From: a virus
DNA: 49,364 nucleotides
Reading direction: 5' to 3' (one strand)
IMG/VR virus record: IMGVR_UViG_3300036717_000070
Location: 1 to 49,364 of that record
Numbering within the stretch: the first letter of the stretch is position 1; every line of letters starts with the position of its first letter. The position numbers were made by a program, and so were the translations under genes. This document shows positions 30,377-38,369 of the stretch, one piece after another. The notes beneath the pieces are model-generated. The model was not told the DNA's origin, did not search any database, and worked only from the letters and a program-made list of their open reading frames with translations.

Positions 30377-31963
30377 TCAGGTATTCCCGTTTTTCGGCGT
30401 CAGTTTCACTACGCCGACGATCATTTTGCGAACGTCCGCCGGCAGGTCCGGCCATGCGTCTACGATGCCCTGCAAATCGGCATCGGCAACCATCGGCGGG
30501 CATTGTGTTGGTGACGCTTTTGGTGCGCCCGAAGTCGAAACATGCGGTTTTCTGGCGGTTTCCCGCATGTTTTCCGTAGGTTCAAGTCCTACATGGCGCA
30601 CATTCACCCCATCCCCGCCGGACGGGGTTTTTTGTTGCCTATCCATGCCATCCAAAAGGGTTAACGGTATTTCGGAGTGCCCCGTCGGCTTGCCGATGGA
30701 TGCCGAACAATACCCTATCCGGGCCGATGAAGTGGTGACGCTTTTGGTGCGCCCAGCCGGCAAGGGGTTGGTATTTCCAGCTTCCACCGGGGCGTCATTG
30801 GTGCCTGTTGCTTTGTTCGCCCGGGGTTCGCTCCCCGGCAACGGCAGCTTCTCAACCGCGCCGGACAGGTTGAACACGCGGGCATCGGTGTACGTCCGCA
30901 TGGTTTGCTTCATGTCGGTGTGCCTCATCAGGGCCATGGCTTCGCGGGGCATCACGCCGGCTTTGCTCAACAACGTGCCGTAGGTGTGGCGAAGGGCATG
31001 GAAGTCCGCGCGCCGGCCATCGCTGTCTTTCCAGTCGATGCCCGCTTCCGTCAGCCATGTCCGATGTTGATCCATCGTCGGCGTGTCGGGGAATACCCGC
31101 TCATCGTCGCCGGCTTCACCCCGCAAGTCCTTCAACATCGCCGCCAGGTCCGCCCGCACCGGCAGTTCGTCGGCCCGACGTGCCTTCGTAGCCGCCGCCC
31201 GCAACGCCAGGAACGGCATCGGGGCATTCAGCCGCACATCGGCCCATTTCAGGTCCGCCGCCTCTTGCCGTCGCAACCCGGTGGACAGGATGAACCGATA
31301 CAGCGTCTTGTGCGGCTCCGGTATCACCGCCAGCAACCCCGCCAGTTGTTCGGCCGTCAACGCCCGCCGCTCGCGCCGCACGTCGGCGGTTTCGTCCAAT
31401 TGCTCCATGCCCGCCAGCGGGTTCACCGCCAAGCGTTTCCGCTTCACTGCCCATTTGCAGAAGGCTCGCAAGGTTTCATGGTATTGGTTGATCGTGCGCG
31501 GGCCGATCCGCCCATCTTCCGACTCGGCTTGCTTCTGCTCTATCGGCGTCTCGCGCCACCGCGCGAAGGCATCGGCGGAAATGTCCGCCAGCAACTTCCA
31601 CCCGCACAACTTCAACAGCTTGGCCAGTCGCTTTTCCACGTTGTACGTGTACTTGTCATCGCGCCCCAGCGCCCGAAGATCGGCAACATAGTCGGCAATG
31701 TGTCCAGCCAGGGCCTTGCCACGATGCGCCTTGAACGGGTCAATCAGCCCTTCCACGCCCTGGGACTTGTTCCGTTCCAGCCTTGCCGCCAGTTGTTGAG
31801 TAGCGCCCTTGTCCGTGTGTCCTTTGACGATCTTCGGCTTGCCGTCCACCATGATCTTGATGGAATAGAACCGGCTTTCCGCCCACGTCGCCCCCGGCGT
31901 CTCTTTCGAGCATCCCCGGCCTTGCCCATTCACCCATCGACCACGCTTAAAGATGCTTGCCAT
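30377..31963 (-). CDS. int: Tyrosine recombinase (integrase)
   Basis: A 528-residue tyrosine integrase. The N-terminal part binds arm sites; a core-binding SAM-like domain spans about 80-180; the catalytic residues are in STGLRRQEAADLKW (Arg 231), AATKARRADELPV (Lys 260), FHALRHTYGTLLSKAG (His 322, Arg 325), RHTD (His 348) and QTMRTYTDAR (Tyr 358). The start at 31963 has GCAGGTG upstream. The C-terminal 150 residues are extra and low in similarity to the family; they include HVGLEPTENMRETARKP (458-473), the typical antisense reading of a tRNA 3' end. It lies 120 bases from the middle att core, as expected for the element's integrase. Confidence 0.9.
   Translation of the reverse strand: MASIFKRGRWVNGQGRGCSKETPGATWAESRFYSIKIMVDGKPKIVKGHTDKGATQQLAARLERNKSQGVEGLIDPFKAHRGKALAGHIADYVADLRALGRDDKYTYNVEKRLAKLLKLCGWKLLADISADAFARWRETPIEQKQAESEDGRIGPRTINQYHETLRAFCKWAVKRKRLAVNPLAGMEQLDETADVRRERRALTAEQLAGLLAVIPEPHKTLYRFILSTGLRRQEAADLKWADVRLNAPMPFLALRAAATKARRADELPVRADLAAMLKDLRGEAGDDERVFPDTPTMDQHRTWLTEAGIDWKDSDGRRADFHALRHTYGTLLSKAGVMPREAMALMRHTDMKQTMRTYTDARVFNLSGAVEKLPLPGSEPRANKATGTNDAPVEAGNTNPLPAGRTKSVTTSSARIGYCSASIGKPTGHSEIPLTLLDGMDRQQKTPSGGDGVNVRHVGLEPTENMRETARKPHVSTSGAPKASPTQCPPMVADADLQGIVDAWPDLPADVRKMIVGVVKLTPKNGNT
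30523..30601 (+). other. tRNA-like sequence in the 3' part of the integrase gene
   Basis: On the plus strand a 7-pair closing stem (GTGCGCC 30523-30529 with GGCGCAC 30595-30601), a 10-pair hairpin (AAACATGCGG 30538-30547 with CCGCATGTTT 30563-30572) and a perfect T-arm (GTAGG TTCAAGT CCTAC, 30576-30592) make a 79-base cloverleaf-like fold without a D-arm. A functional tRNA is unlikely; a remnant of a former tRNA attachment site is the simplest reading. Confidence 0.5.
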
Positions 31964-31999
31964 AACGTCACCTGCCTTTCACCTGTTGCCCCGGTCATC

Positions 32000-32029
32000 A
32001 GTGTACGTACGTTGCTACCTAGTTTGCAA
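32000..32029 (-). promoter_or_regulatory. Probable integrase promoter with palindromic operator
   Basis: TTGCAA (32024-32029) inside the end of the XRE gene, an 18-base spacer and TACACT (32000-32005). The palindrome ACGTACGT overlaps the -10 region and is a candidate site for the XRE protein. Confidence 0.5.
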
Positions 32030-32246
32030 CTATAATCGGCGTGATTGTGAGTCTACAACCGATTGCCTTTGCGACTCTCTCCGCCGTGTCCAGTTTCGGG
32101 ACACTCTCGCCCGATGCGATCCGCCCCACCTGGGATTGTGGCATGCCGGCCAGCTTGGCAATCTGATACCGCGTCACCCCGCGCCGCTCGGCTCGCGCGA
32201 TCGCCTTGCGAAGATCATCCGCCACGCTCTTAATTCGCTTGCTCAT
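32019..32246 (-). CDS. XRE-family HTH regulator
   Basis: A 75-residue lambda-repressor-type HTH: GVTRYQIAKLAGMPQSQVGRIASGES is the classic helix-turn-helix (shown in part: TRYQIAKLAGMPQSQVGRI), followed by PKLDTAERVAKAIGCRLTIT. It is short, without a separate dimer or peptidase domain. It lies directly before integrase and probably controls it and the element operon. Confidence 0.85.
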   Translation of the reverse strand: MSKRIKSVADDLRKAIARAERRGVTRYQIAKLAGMPQSQVGRIASGESVPKLDTAERVAKAIGCRLTITPIIVAN

Positions 32247-32249
32247 CGG

Positions 32250-32450
32250 TCACCTGTCCTTTTCCATGTCATCAGCCACCCCCGGCCCTTCTCGTTTCTG
32301 TCCGTGCGGCGGATAACCATTGTCGGCCAGTTTGGCGTCAATGCACCGCAAACGGTAACACCGCAATGCCGCCTTCAACAACCGCCGTACGCGGACCTCC
32401 ACCGGCGGGCCGTCGCCTTCGGCTCGAAACGAGAGTATCCAGACGGTCAT
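32250..32450 (-). CDS. Small hypothetical element protein, 66 residues
   Basis: The product MTVWILSFRAEGDGPPVEVR continues with RLLKAALRCYRLRCIDAKL and a polar tail. Its start overlaps the stop of the TubC-like gene and it ends 4 bases before the XRE gene. I have the impression of similar small proteins next to TubC_N-like genes in other islands but cannot name a family. Confidence 0.6.
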   Translation of the reverse strand: MTVWILSFRAEGDGPPVEVRVRRLLKAALRCYRLRCIDAKLADNGYPPHGQKREGPGVADDMEKDR

Positions 32451-32836
32451 CGTCCGCCCCCTTCCATTGCGTCCGCCAGTTGCTCGAGCGCCGCCCGCTC
32501 GGCATCGGATCGGCTTGCCAGCTGAAAGTTACCAAAAGTGGCGTTTCTGATGAAATTCCCCAATTGTGTCAAAGTGGCACAATTGGACGGACATCCCAAC
32601 CATTCCCGAAGATCGGCGCGTCGATCGGCGTCGGGTTCCCTGCCGATCATCAGCCGGGCCGCGTCCTTCCACCGGCCCGCCAGGATCGCCAGCAGTTCCG
32701 GCTTACGGGCCTTCAATGCCGCCTTCACGTCCGGCGTCATCACCCCGGCGGGCGCGTCAAACGATAGGCGGTCATCCTCGGCGGACAGCAGCACGCCACG
32801 GGCTTGAAGATCGGCTAAGAGTGTCAGGGCGGTCAT
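32447..32836 (-). CDS. TubC_N-like docking domain protein
   Basis: A 129-residue protein. Its first 50 residues (TALTLLADLQARGVLLSAED, then LSFDAPAGVMTPDVKAALKA and KPELLAIL) match the TubC N-terminal docking domain known from polyketide and peptide synthetases and often found alone in mobile elements. The rest is a charged helical tail. Docking domains mediate protein pairing; the partner here is unknown, the neighbouring DUF3987 protein being the natural candidate because the genes overlap by 4 bases. Confidence 0.65.
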   Translation of the reverse strand: MTALTLLADLQARGVLLSAEDDRLSFDAPAGVMTPDVKAALKARKPELLAILAGRWKDAARLMIGREPDADRRADLREWLGCPSNCATLTQLGNFIRNATFGNFQLASRSDAERAALEQLADAMEGGGR

Positions 32837-35277
32837 AGCTCACCCCGCTCCCGGCCGTCGCCGTGGGAGTCATCGAAAAACAGAATATCCTTAGAAGTGT
32901 CACTGACAAAACTGACAGAAGGGGGTTTTGTCGGTTTTGTCGGTTCATCCCGTAAGGATATTTGAATTTTCGGGTTGATGGCAAACCGCGTCCGAGTCTT
33001 GTGCGCCGCCGGCTCGATTCGCTCTTCCAGCCAATGAAGGGCCAGCAGCACGTCGATAGCCGCTTCGGTGCGGTCCCTGTCCAGCCCGGCCCATCCGTTG
33101 CGGTAAATATCGCGTGCCGCGAACGGGTTGGACAGGTCGCCGGCCTGTATCCTTGCCGCCAGTAGATGGGCCGCCACGGCAGGCGCTTCGGTCACTGACG
33201 AGTACAGCCGCCGGGCGTGTGATTCCAGATACCCGCCCCACCCGATTGCCTTCTCGATTGCAGGCAGAGTCACCGGGCCGATACCGCCGTCCAGAAGATG
33301 AAGGATCAGGGCCAATGAAGGAATGAGGCTCCGGTACTTTGCCAGGTGCGATTCAACGGCCGGATGCAAGTCGCCGGCTCGCAACCGGGTTTCCAGTTCC
33401 AGCCGCCACGCATCAAAGGCATCCTGTGCGGCCGGATCGAACCGAATGAACGGCAGGGCATCGCGGTCAAAGTTGTCTCGCTCGGCTTGCACGTCGCCGG
33501 CCATCAATTTGTCGAGCCGTTCAAGGGCCGCGCTTGCCTTTGCCTTGGCATCGGCATCAGGATATCGATCCACGTTCACCCATGCCTTCGGCGCGTCGGG
33601 CCACACCGTCAATTGAAATCTCTGAATCAGCCCATCGTCGCCGCCGCCCCCGGCCACGGCGCCACGTAGATAGTCGGCAATCACTCCCGGCTGGATGCTG
33701 CCAACGATGCTCACGATGGCCGCTTCAATGTCCAGCGTGCCCCGGCCGATCCGGTCATAGGTGTAGCGCGAATCGCCGGCCCATGCCATCAAGTAGAAAC
33801 CCCTGTCCGCCTCATGGCCTTCCCGATCCATCGACCGCAAGAAACTGGCCAATTCATCGCCGAAGATCAAAATGCCGTTGGGGTTCTCTGCCAGGATCAT
33901 CCCCAGCTTTTCAACGGTCGTGTCGTTCACCATGTATCGCCGGCGCGTTGGCTCATCGGCTTCAGCGCCTGCCATCGCCTTCGCGGCCTGCGCGATAATG
34001 TCGGCGTCCTTCCCGTCCTTCACCGCCTGGGCAAGCTCGCTCTTGCGAACCCTCTTTGTCGCGTCGGCCACCGCCATCGCCGTCTCATGTTCTTCCATCG
34101 CCTTCGCGTACTCTTGCTTGGCTTCCACTTCCAACCGGGACAGGTATTTCAAGACCTCTTTCATCGCCGGCGTCTTCATTAATGAAGGGCGCCCGACGTT
34201 CATCCCGTACAGGTTGGCGACCACTTGCCAGTCATCCCGCCGTTTCGGGCGAATGGCCACCTTGCGGCCGATCATCGCCCCAGCCATCACCATTGCCGTC
34301 GCCGCGCAATAGTCCGGCGGACATTGCATCCGGGCGGAAATGTCGGCTATCCAGTCGTGAAGGGCATTGGGCAACAACGCGAAGTCAAAGGGCATCACCG
34401 CCGGCAGCCCGGCCGGCAGGGCTTGCGGATCGGGCCACGGCTCAACGGGTTCCACGTCTACCGCGTCAAGCCAGGGCATCGCGTCCGCCAGCGCAATGAT
34501 CCGCTCGGCAATCTCTTTCGGCTTGTCGCCTGGGTAGTCGGCAATGTACTCCACGATGTCCCCGCCGTCCGGCAGCCCCGGCAGCGCAACGATCTTCACC
34601 CGTGCGGGCGGGTCCAGCCGCATGAGGATCTTCACCACGTCGTGGGCGTACTTTCGGCCCGGCTCGTCATGGTCCGGTAGGATCACCACGTCCCGGCCCG
34701 CCAACGGGGTCCAGTCGGATTTGTCCGCCGATGATGAACCGTGCGCCGACGTTGTTGCGGACAACCGCAGCCCGCGCGCTGCGTCTGTCGCCTTTTCACC
34801 TTCCGACACCCACACCGTGCCAGTCGCCGGCAACTCATCACCTCGATAAATGGGCCACAATCCCGGCGGATCGCCGATGATCCATCCGGCATCGGTGCGG
34901 TGGATCGGGCGGCATTGCTTCGGCTCGCCCGGGACGTCCCACCGGCCCACGCGTGCCAGGTCACCGGGATATTTCCACGTCGCTACCAGCTTCCCGCCCG
35001 GAACATAGCACGCGCGGAATGCCGCCTCCGGCGTCGGGTAGGCTGTTGCGGTGGGCCTTGTGTCGCCCGATGCCTGAGGCTTCGGCCTATGGGCCTTTCC
35101 GATGTATGCAGTCGTGTGGCCGCTGCCGCCGGCCTTCCCGCCCACCTGGGTGACCTTCCCGTCATTCCGCCAGCACACCGCCGCCATGCCATCAGGCGCA
35201 ATCCGGCAGCGGTTCGTATGCGAGCAAACCGGGCATGGTCGATCTTTCGTGGCGCTGGGCCATTTGGTGTCGCTCAT
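32833..35277 (-). CDS. DUF3987 primase/helicase-like replication protein
   Basis: An 814-residue protein from the ATG at 35277 (overlapping the excisionase-like stop). It has an N-terminal zinc finger (CPVCSHTNRC...CW), a TOPRIM-like part (GTVWVSEGEKATDAARG near 165, VVILPDHDEPGRKYAHDVV near 210) and the DUF3987 ATPase core with a degenerate Walker A, NVGRPSLMKTPAMKEV (near 360), a Walker B-like GILIFGDELASFLRSM (near 455) and a C-terminal helical region. It very likely drives replication of the element. The left element holds only its first 51 codons. Confidence 0.82.
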   Translation of the reverse strand: MSDTKWPSATKDRPCPVCSHTNRCRIAPDGMAAVCWRNDGKVTQVGGKAGGSGHTTAYIGKAHRPKPQASGDTRPTATAYPTPEAAFRACYVPGGKLVATWKYPGDLARVGRWDVPGEPKQCRPIHRTDAGWIIGDPPGLWPIYRGDELPATGTVWVSEGEKATDAARGLRLSATTSAHGSSSADKSDWTPLAGRDVVILPDHDEPGRKYAHDVVKILMRLDPPARVKIVALPGLPDGGDIVEYIADYPGDKPKEIAERIIALADAMPWLDAVDVEPVEPWPDPQALPAGLPAVMPFDFALLPNALHDWIADISARMQCPPDYCAATAMVMAGAMIGRKVAIRPKRRDDWQVVANLYGMNVGRPSLMKTPAMKEVLKYLSRLEVEAKQEYAKAMEEHETAMAVADATKRVRKSELAQAVKDGKDADIIAQAAKAMAGAEADEPTRRRYMVNDTTVEKLGMILAENPNGILIFGDELASFLRSMDREGHEADRGFYLMAWAGDSRYTYDRIGRGTLDIEAAIVSIVGSIQPGVIADYLRGAVAGGGGDDGLIQRFQLTVWPDAPKAWVNVDRYPDADAKAKASAALERLDKLMAGDVQAERDNFDRDALPFIRFDPAAQDAFDAWRLELETRLRAGDLHPAVESHLAKYRSLIPSLALILHLLDGGIGPVTLPAIEKAIGWGGYLESHARRLYSSVTEAPAVAAHLLAARIQAGDLSNPFAARDIYRNGWAGLDRDRTEAAIDVLLALHWLEERIEPAAHKTRTRFAINPKIQISLRDEPTKPTKPPSVSFVSDTSKDILFFDDSHGDGRERGEL

Positions 35278-35525
35278 TTGACGGCGCTCCCTTCCGCCCG
35301 CTCGGCTATCCACCGTTCCACGGTTTCCCGCTTCCAGTAGCGCACTTTCCCGCCCATCGCAATGTCCGGCCTGGGGAATTGCCCGGCGGACACCCATCGG
35401 TGTAGCGTGCGTTCGCCAGCGGGAACGTAGTGCTTGCGGATCAATGCCAGGGTGAGAAGCGCGGGCGGTTGTTGCCGCTCCGCGACGGCCTGAGCCTGCC
35501 GATGCAAAAGGGTTTCACTGGACAT
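35274..35525 (-). CDS. Excisionase-like HTH protein, right element
   Basis: An 83-residue winged helix (ALIRKHYVPAGERTLHRWVS, GGKVRYWKRETVERWIAER). Twin of the gene at 27949-28200, from which it differs in the second half (H for K, G for D, MG for LGK). It begins the set of small regulators between the 444-residue gene and DUF3987 gene, with overlaps on both sides. Confidence 0.75.
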   Translation of the reverse strand: MSSETLLHRQAQAVAERQQPPALLTLALIRKHYVPAGERTLHRWVSAGQFPRPDIAMGGKVRYWKRETVERWIAERAEGSAVK

Positions 35526-35724
35526 GCGGCACCGCCTTCCCGGTTTCGGCAGCGCGAAGCGCCAGTGCCTTTTCCACGGCGTCGGGAGCGAACAGCAGGC
35601 GCCCGCCGGCGTTCAAGTGGGGAATGTGCCCCGCCAGGGCTTCAGAGCGAAGCCACCGGGTAGGCACCCGTAACCGCCGGGCCATGCTTGCCAGCGGCAT
35701 AAGTGTCGGTGTGTTTTCATTCAT
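35515..35724 (-). CDS. Small HTH protein, right element
   Basis: Same 69-residue product as 28190-28399, with the winged-helix core TRWLRSEALAGHIPHLNAGG. Overlaps both neighbours. Function as for the left copy; two adjacent HTH genes in one element may act as a pair, one for excision and one for gene control. Confidence 0.7.
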   Translation of the reverse strand: MNENTPTLMPLASMARRLRVPTRWLRSEALAGHIPHLNAGGRLLFAPDAVEKALALRAAETGKAVPHVQ

Positions 35725-37055
35725 GCCCCCAGCGTAGAACCCGCCCTGTGCGCCATCCGTGCGCCGTTTGCGCGCCGTCTGTGTTTATCCCGGCATTCCG
35801 GTTTTTTCAGCCGGTAGATGCCTTGCTGCACCTTCACAATCATCGTTCTCCACGCTTCATGCCTTCGGAACGTGGAAGCAAGGCGGTAGTTTTCCGCGTT
35901 CGATCCGATCACTTGGCCGATTGTCTTCTCAGACAGCCCAAGCCCGCCCTTTTCGTACTCCGCCCACAAACACCCGACGGCCTTCGCCTGCAAACCATCA
36001 TCGAATGTGTATTTCGTCCCAAACCAGTTGACGGTTGTGAAGTCCGCCGAATGGCTCGGCCCTGCGGCCACTGGATCAGGCTTGCCGCTCGCAGCGTCGG
36101 CAGGCGCCGGCCCTGTCACCGCCGCGTCTGTCAGGCGCTTGGCTTCTATCCACACCCGTTTCATTTCCAAGCCAAAGGCGTTCCAGTCCGCCTTCCGGTT
36201 TCGGTGATAGCGTTCCGACGGGGGAAGGAATTTGCACGCCAGCAGCACGTCGGGCATCGCCAGCCGCACGGCCTCGGACAGGTCATTCAACTGCTGATAC
36301 CATTCCTCGCAAGTCTTTTCGTGCATCGCCATGACACGAACGTGATGCTTGCGCACGTCATCAGCGCCTTCCACGCCGTTGGCCTTCAGCCGGTACGCAT
36401 CGCCCGTCTCATCCTGTTCCTGCCACCACCGGCGCGCCGACTCGGCATAACAGTTCATCAGGGAGCTGCAATAGTTGCTGATGCCATATAGCCGGTTAAG
36501 CGGGTGCGCCAGGTCATCGGCCCGGCTCAAGGCGGGGAAGCGGGCTTCAGTTTCGGCAGGGCCGGCAGTGCCCTCAACGGGCAACATTGCCCAGCGGCAC
36601 CAATCTTCGATCCTTCGGACGCCCCGCGTCGTGTTGTCATCAAATTCAAAGTCATTGAGAACCGAAGATGCATGCGTATGAAACGCTCGCACGCGATTGT
36701 GAATCTCCCGGTAAAGTTCCAGTTCGTCGGCTGGCGTTGGGCCGTGCCCACGCACTCTTTTGCGCAGTTCGCCCAGCCCATAGTTCACCCGCTGGATGAT
36801 CTTGGCGGGCGTGTCCCACGGTTCCAAGCGGGGCTTATGCTTGGCGGCATAGTCCCTCAACGCCCATTGCACTCGCGCGGTGTCCGCATCGGAATACGGA
36901 ATGCCATCGGGCGGCAACGGCAACGCGCCGACGTTCTCCCATAGTCGAGTTCTTTCATCGGCTGCGCGGGCTTCAAAATCGTCGATGGCCTGGGTGTGCC
37001 GTTGGAGCTTCCGCCGCTCCGCAGGGGTTATCGTGAAACGCGGGGCTTCTGGCAT
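35721..37055 (-). CDS. Element protein of unknown function, 444 residues, right copy
   Basis: Identical to 28396-29730. It is the first gene transcribed from the control region at 37056-37550. Aromatic, helical body with the C-terminal winged-helix-like part ending near ITMIV...YRLKKPE (seen as MIVKVQQGIYRLKKPE). The last 30 residues are basic (KHRRRANGARMAHRAG). The two identical copies mean double dosage of this product while both elements are present. Confidence 0.7.
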   Translation of the reverse strand: MPEAPRFTITPAERRKLQRHTQAIDDFEARAADERTRLWENVGALPLPPDGIPYSDADTARVQWALRDYAAKHKPRLEPWDTPAKIIQRVNYGLGELRKRVRGHGPTPADELELYREIHNRVRAFHTHASSVLNDFEFDDNTTRGVRRIEDWCRWAMLPVEGTAGPAETEARFPALSRADDLAHPLNRLYGISNYCSSLMNCYAESARRWWQEQDETGDAYRLKANGVEGADDVRKHHVRVMAMHEKTCEEWYQQLNDLSEAVRLAMPDVLLACKFLPPSERYHRNRKADWNAFGLEMKRVWIEAKRLTDAAVTGPAPADAASGKPDPVAAGPSHSADFTTVNWFGTKYTFDDGLQAKAVGCLWAEYEKGGLGLSEKTIGQVIGSNAENYRLASTFRRHEAWRTMIVKVQQGIYRLKKPECRDKHRRRANGARMAHRAGSTLGA

Positions 37056-37550
37056 GGTTCACCTGTCGGTAAAAACGGGTCGATCCGGCGGGCGGGCGGA
37101 CAGGTGAAGAACGCCACGACCGCCAGGATCGCTTGACCGAACCGCCGGCCGGCGGCCCGATCTTCCCGAAGTCATTGTACCCTGTCGCCGAACCTCCGCG
37201 AAACATTGCGCGGGCTTGCGCCACACTGGTGCATGGTGCATGTTGCGCGGAGGGTCTCAAAATCCAAAAAGTCAAGAAGCGCGGCCGAAAACAACCCGAG
37301 GGTACGTATGCCCCTCCACAGTACCTTGGCACCTTGCCCAATGCCCGCCAGCCGCACGCCGCCGCACGCTCGGGCCGTCAACCGGTTTCTGGCGGGGTCG
37401 ATCTTCCCGGTCGTCCTGGGGCGAGGCGGCGCCCGTGCGTAAGTAAGTCACTTCGATGCGGTGTGTGGTTGCCGTTCAGTCACCGGCCAAATTTTGGCTT
37501 CGGGAGAACCTATGGGGCGTAGGCCTGGGCGTGAGCCGAGTAAACCCGCC
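37056..37550 (-). promoter_or_regulatory. Noncoding control region at the element end, right copy
   Basis: Identical to 29731-30225, with TTGCGC at 37206, 37216 and 37243. It separates the element operon from the right att core in terS. Confidence 0.5.
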
Positions 37551-37612
37551 GCTCTCGTAAGCCTCCTGTTTTCTCCAATTTTTTTTGGTGACTCTTCGTC
37601 GTGCTCTGCCAT
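37448..37612 (-). pseudogene. 5' fragment of terS cut by the element
   Basis: From the ATG at 37612 the first 21 codons (MAEHDEESPKKIGENRRLTR) equal those of the intact terS at 27772; beyond the att core the frame runs into element DNA and stops at 37448 after 54 residues. It preserves the phage's original terS start next to its original upstream neighbour (7 bases after that gene's stop), showing where the element entered. Confidence 0.8.
37551..37583 (-). other. att core, right copy, in the terS 5' fragment
   Basis: 33-base core with G at 37568 where the other copies have A. About 55 further bases to the right (across the terS start and the end of the upstream gene) are shared with the left copy but not with the middle one. 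Confidence 0.8.
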
Positions 37613-37618
37613 GATTTA

Positions 37619-38365
37619 TTACCAGAAAATCCCGCCGCCCCAGCCGCCTATTGGGTTGATCCAGGGCGCCGAAATCGCGAGCGAACGGACGACACGCGGG
37701 GCGACGACGAAGCCTCGGTCTACGTCCGGAATCTTGTTGACGATGATTCGTTTGATTTGTTTTCGGGCTTCGCATTGCGACGCCGCGAATTGCCCGGCCA
37801 GGTTCTTGCCGTCGTCTTGGAGTCCGCGCTTTTGGTACAGCCAGCAGGCGGCAAGGATGGTCGCCTGCTGCGAGAGAATCGTGTAGGCCATCGACGTTGT
37901 GGGGAACGGCGGCGTTGTGGTTCCGGTCGGGTAGCCGAACCAGGCGAGTGCATAGTTGATTTCCGACTCGGCAAACTGGATGGCGCCGAGGTATCCCGTT
38001 GTGTCGGCGCCCGGCGTTTGGTTGTTGAGGTTGGACAGCAGGTCCATCGACACTTGGCCGAAAGCGTATGCGATAGCCGATTGCGAAGTCCAGAACCCCG
38101 AGACGCTGCCGACGGGCGGAGGCTGGAATGTGAATGACTGGGTGACTTGCCCACTAGTTTGCGTCATGTCCGCGGTGACGGAATAGAACGTCGGCGGTGG
38201 GTTCGGATCGGTAAACGTGGCACTCCAAACTCCGGCGGCGTTACTTAGTGAGATAGGCAGGGAGACGCCTACCGGCGCCATGTTGGTGTCGCTGCGGGTC
38301 AGAGCGGTGACAGTGACCGCGCTCATCGCTGTGAGCGGCTGGAGTGAAATGAGTACGTTGGGCAT
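37619..38365 (-). CDS. Hypothetical virion protein upstream of terS, Ig-like head and helical body
   Basis: A 248-residue protein. The first 85 residues are beta-like (VSLPISLSNAAGVWSATFTD, QVTQSFTFQPPP). The rest is helical, with LGAIQFAESEINYALAWFGY and AYTILSQQATILAACWLYQK, reminiscent of gp6/DUF1320-type head-tail adaptors, and ends GGGIFW. It lies last in the group of virion-surface genes and next to terS. A connector role is a guess from the helical part. Confidence 0.55.
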   Translation of the reverse strand: MPNVLISLQPLTAMSAVTVTALTRSDTNMAPVGVSLPISLSNAAGVWSATFTDPNPPPTFYSVTADMTQTSGQVTQSFTFQPPPVGSVSGFWTSQSAIAYAFGQVSMDLLSNLNNQTPGADTTGYLGAIQFAESEINYALAWFGYPTGTTTPPFPTTSMAYTILSQQATILAACWLYQKRGLQDDGKNLAGQFAASQCEARKQIKRIIVNKIPDVDRGFVVAPRVVRSLAISAPWINPIGGWGGGIFW

Positions 38366-38369
38366 TCGT

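Larger units (their letters stand above)
30226..37583 (-). mobile_element. Right integrative element, complete
   Basis: About 7.3 kb bounded by att cores at both ends. Reading on the minus strand it holds the 444-residue gene, two excisionase-like genes, the DUF3987 primase-like gene, a TubC-like protein, a 66-residue protein, an XRE regulator and a tyrosine integrase next to the left core. There are no capsid, tail or conjugation genes. Size, gene content and its seat in a phage packaging gene fit a phage satellite or mini integrative element. Confidence 0.8.
35461..37583. repeat. 2.1-kb direct repeat, right copy (partner 28136-30258)
   Basis: See the left copy: constant offset of 7325 bases and one difference, at 37568 in the att core. 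Homologous exchange between the two would delete the whole integrase-bearing element. Confidence 0.9.

Noticed and set aside
30123-30503. Minus-strand frame of 126 residues across the middle att core
   Set aside because: It contains the terS-derived KIGENRRLTRA only because the core keeps that frame; the rest is low-quality sequence overlapping the integrase end, with no start signal.
30523-30601. Functional tRNA gene
   Set aside because: No D-arm and no normal 7-base anticodon loop; kept only as a tRNA-like sequence.
30905-32035. Plus-strand frame of 376 residues opposite the integrase
   Set aside because: Antisense of a clear tyrosine recombinase with all catalytic residues.
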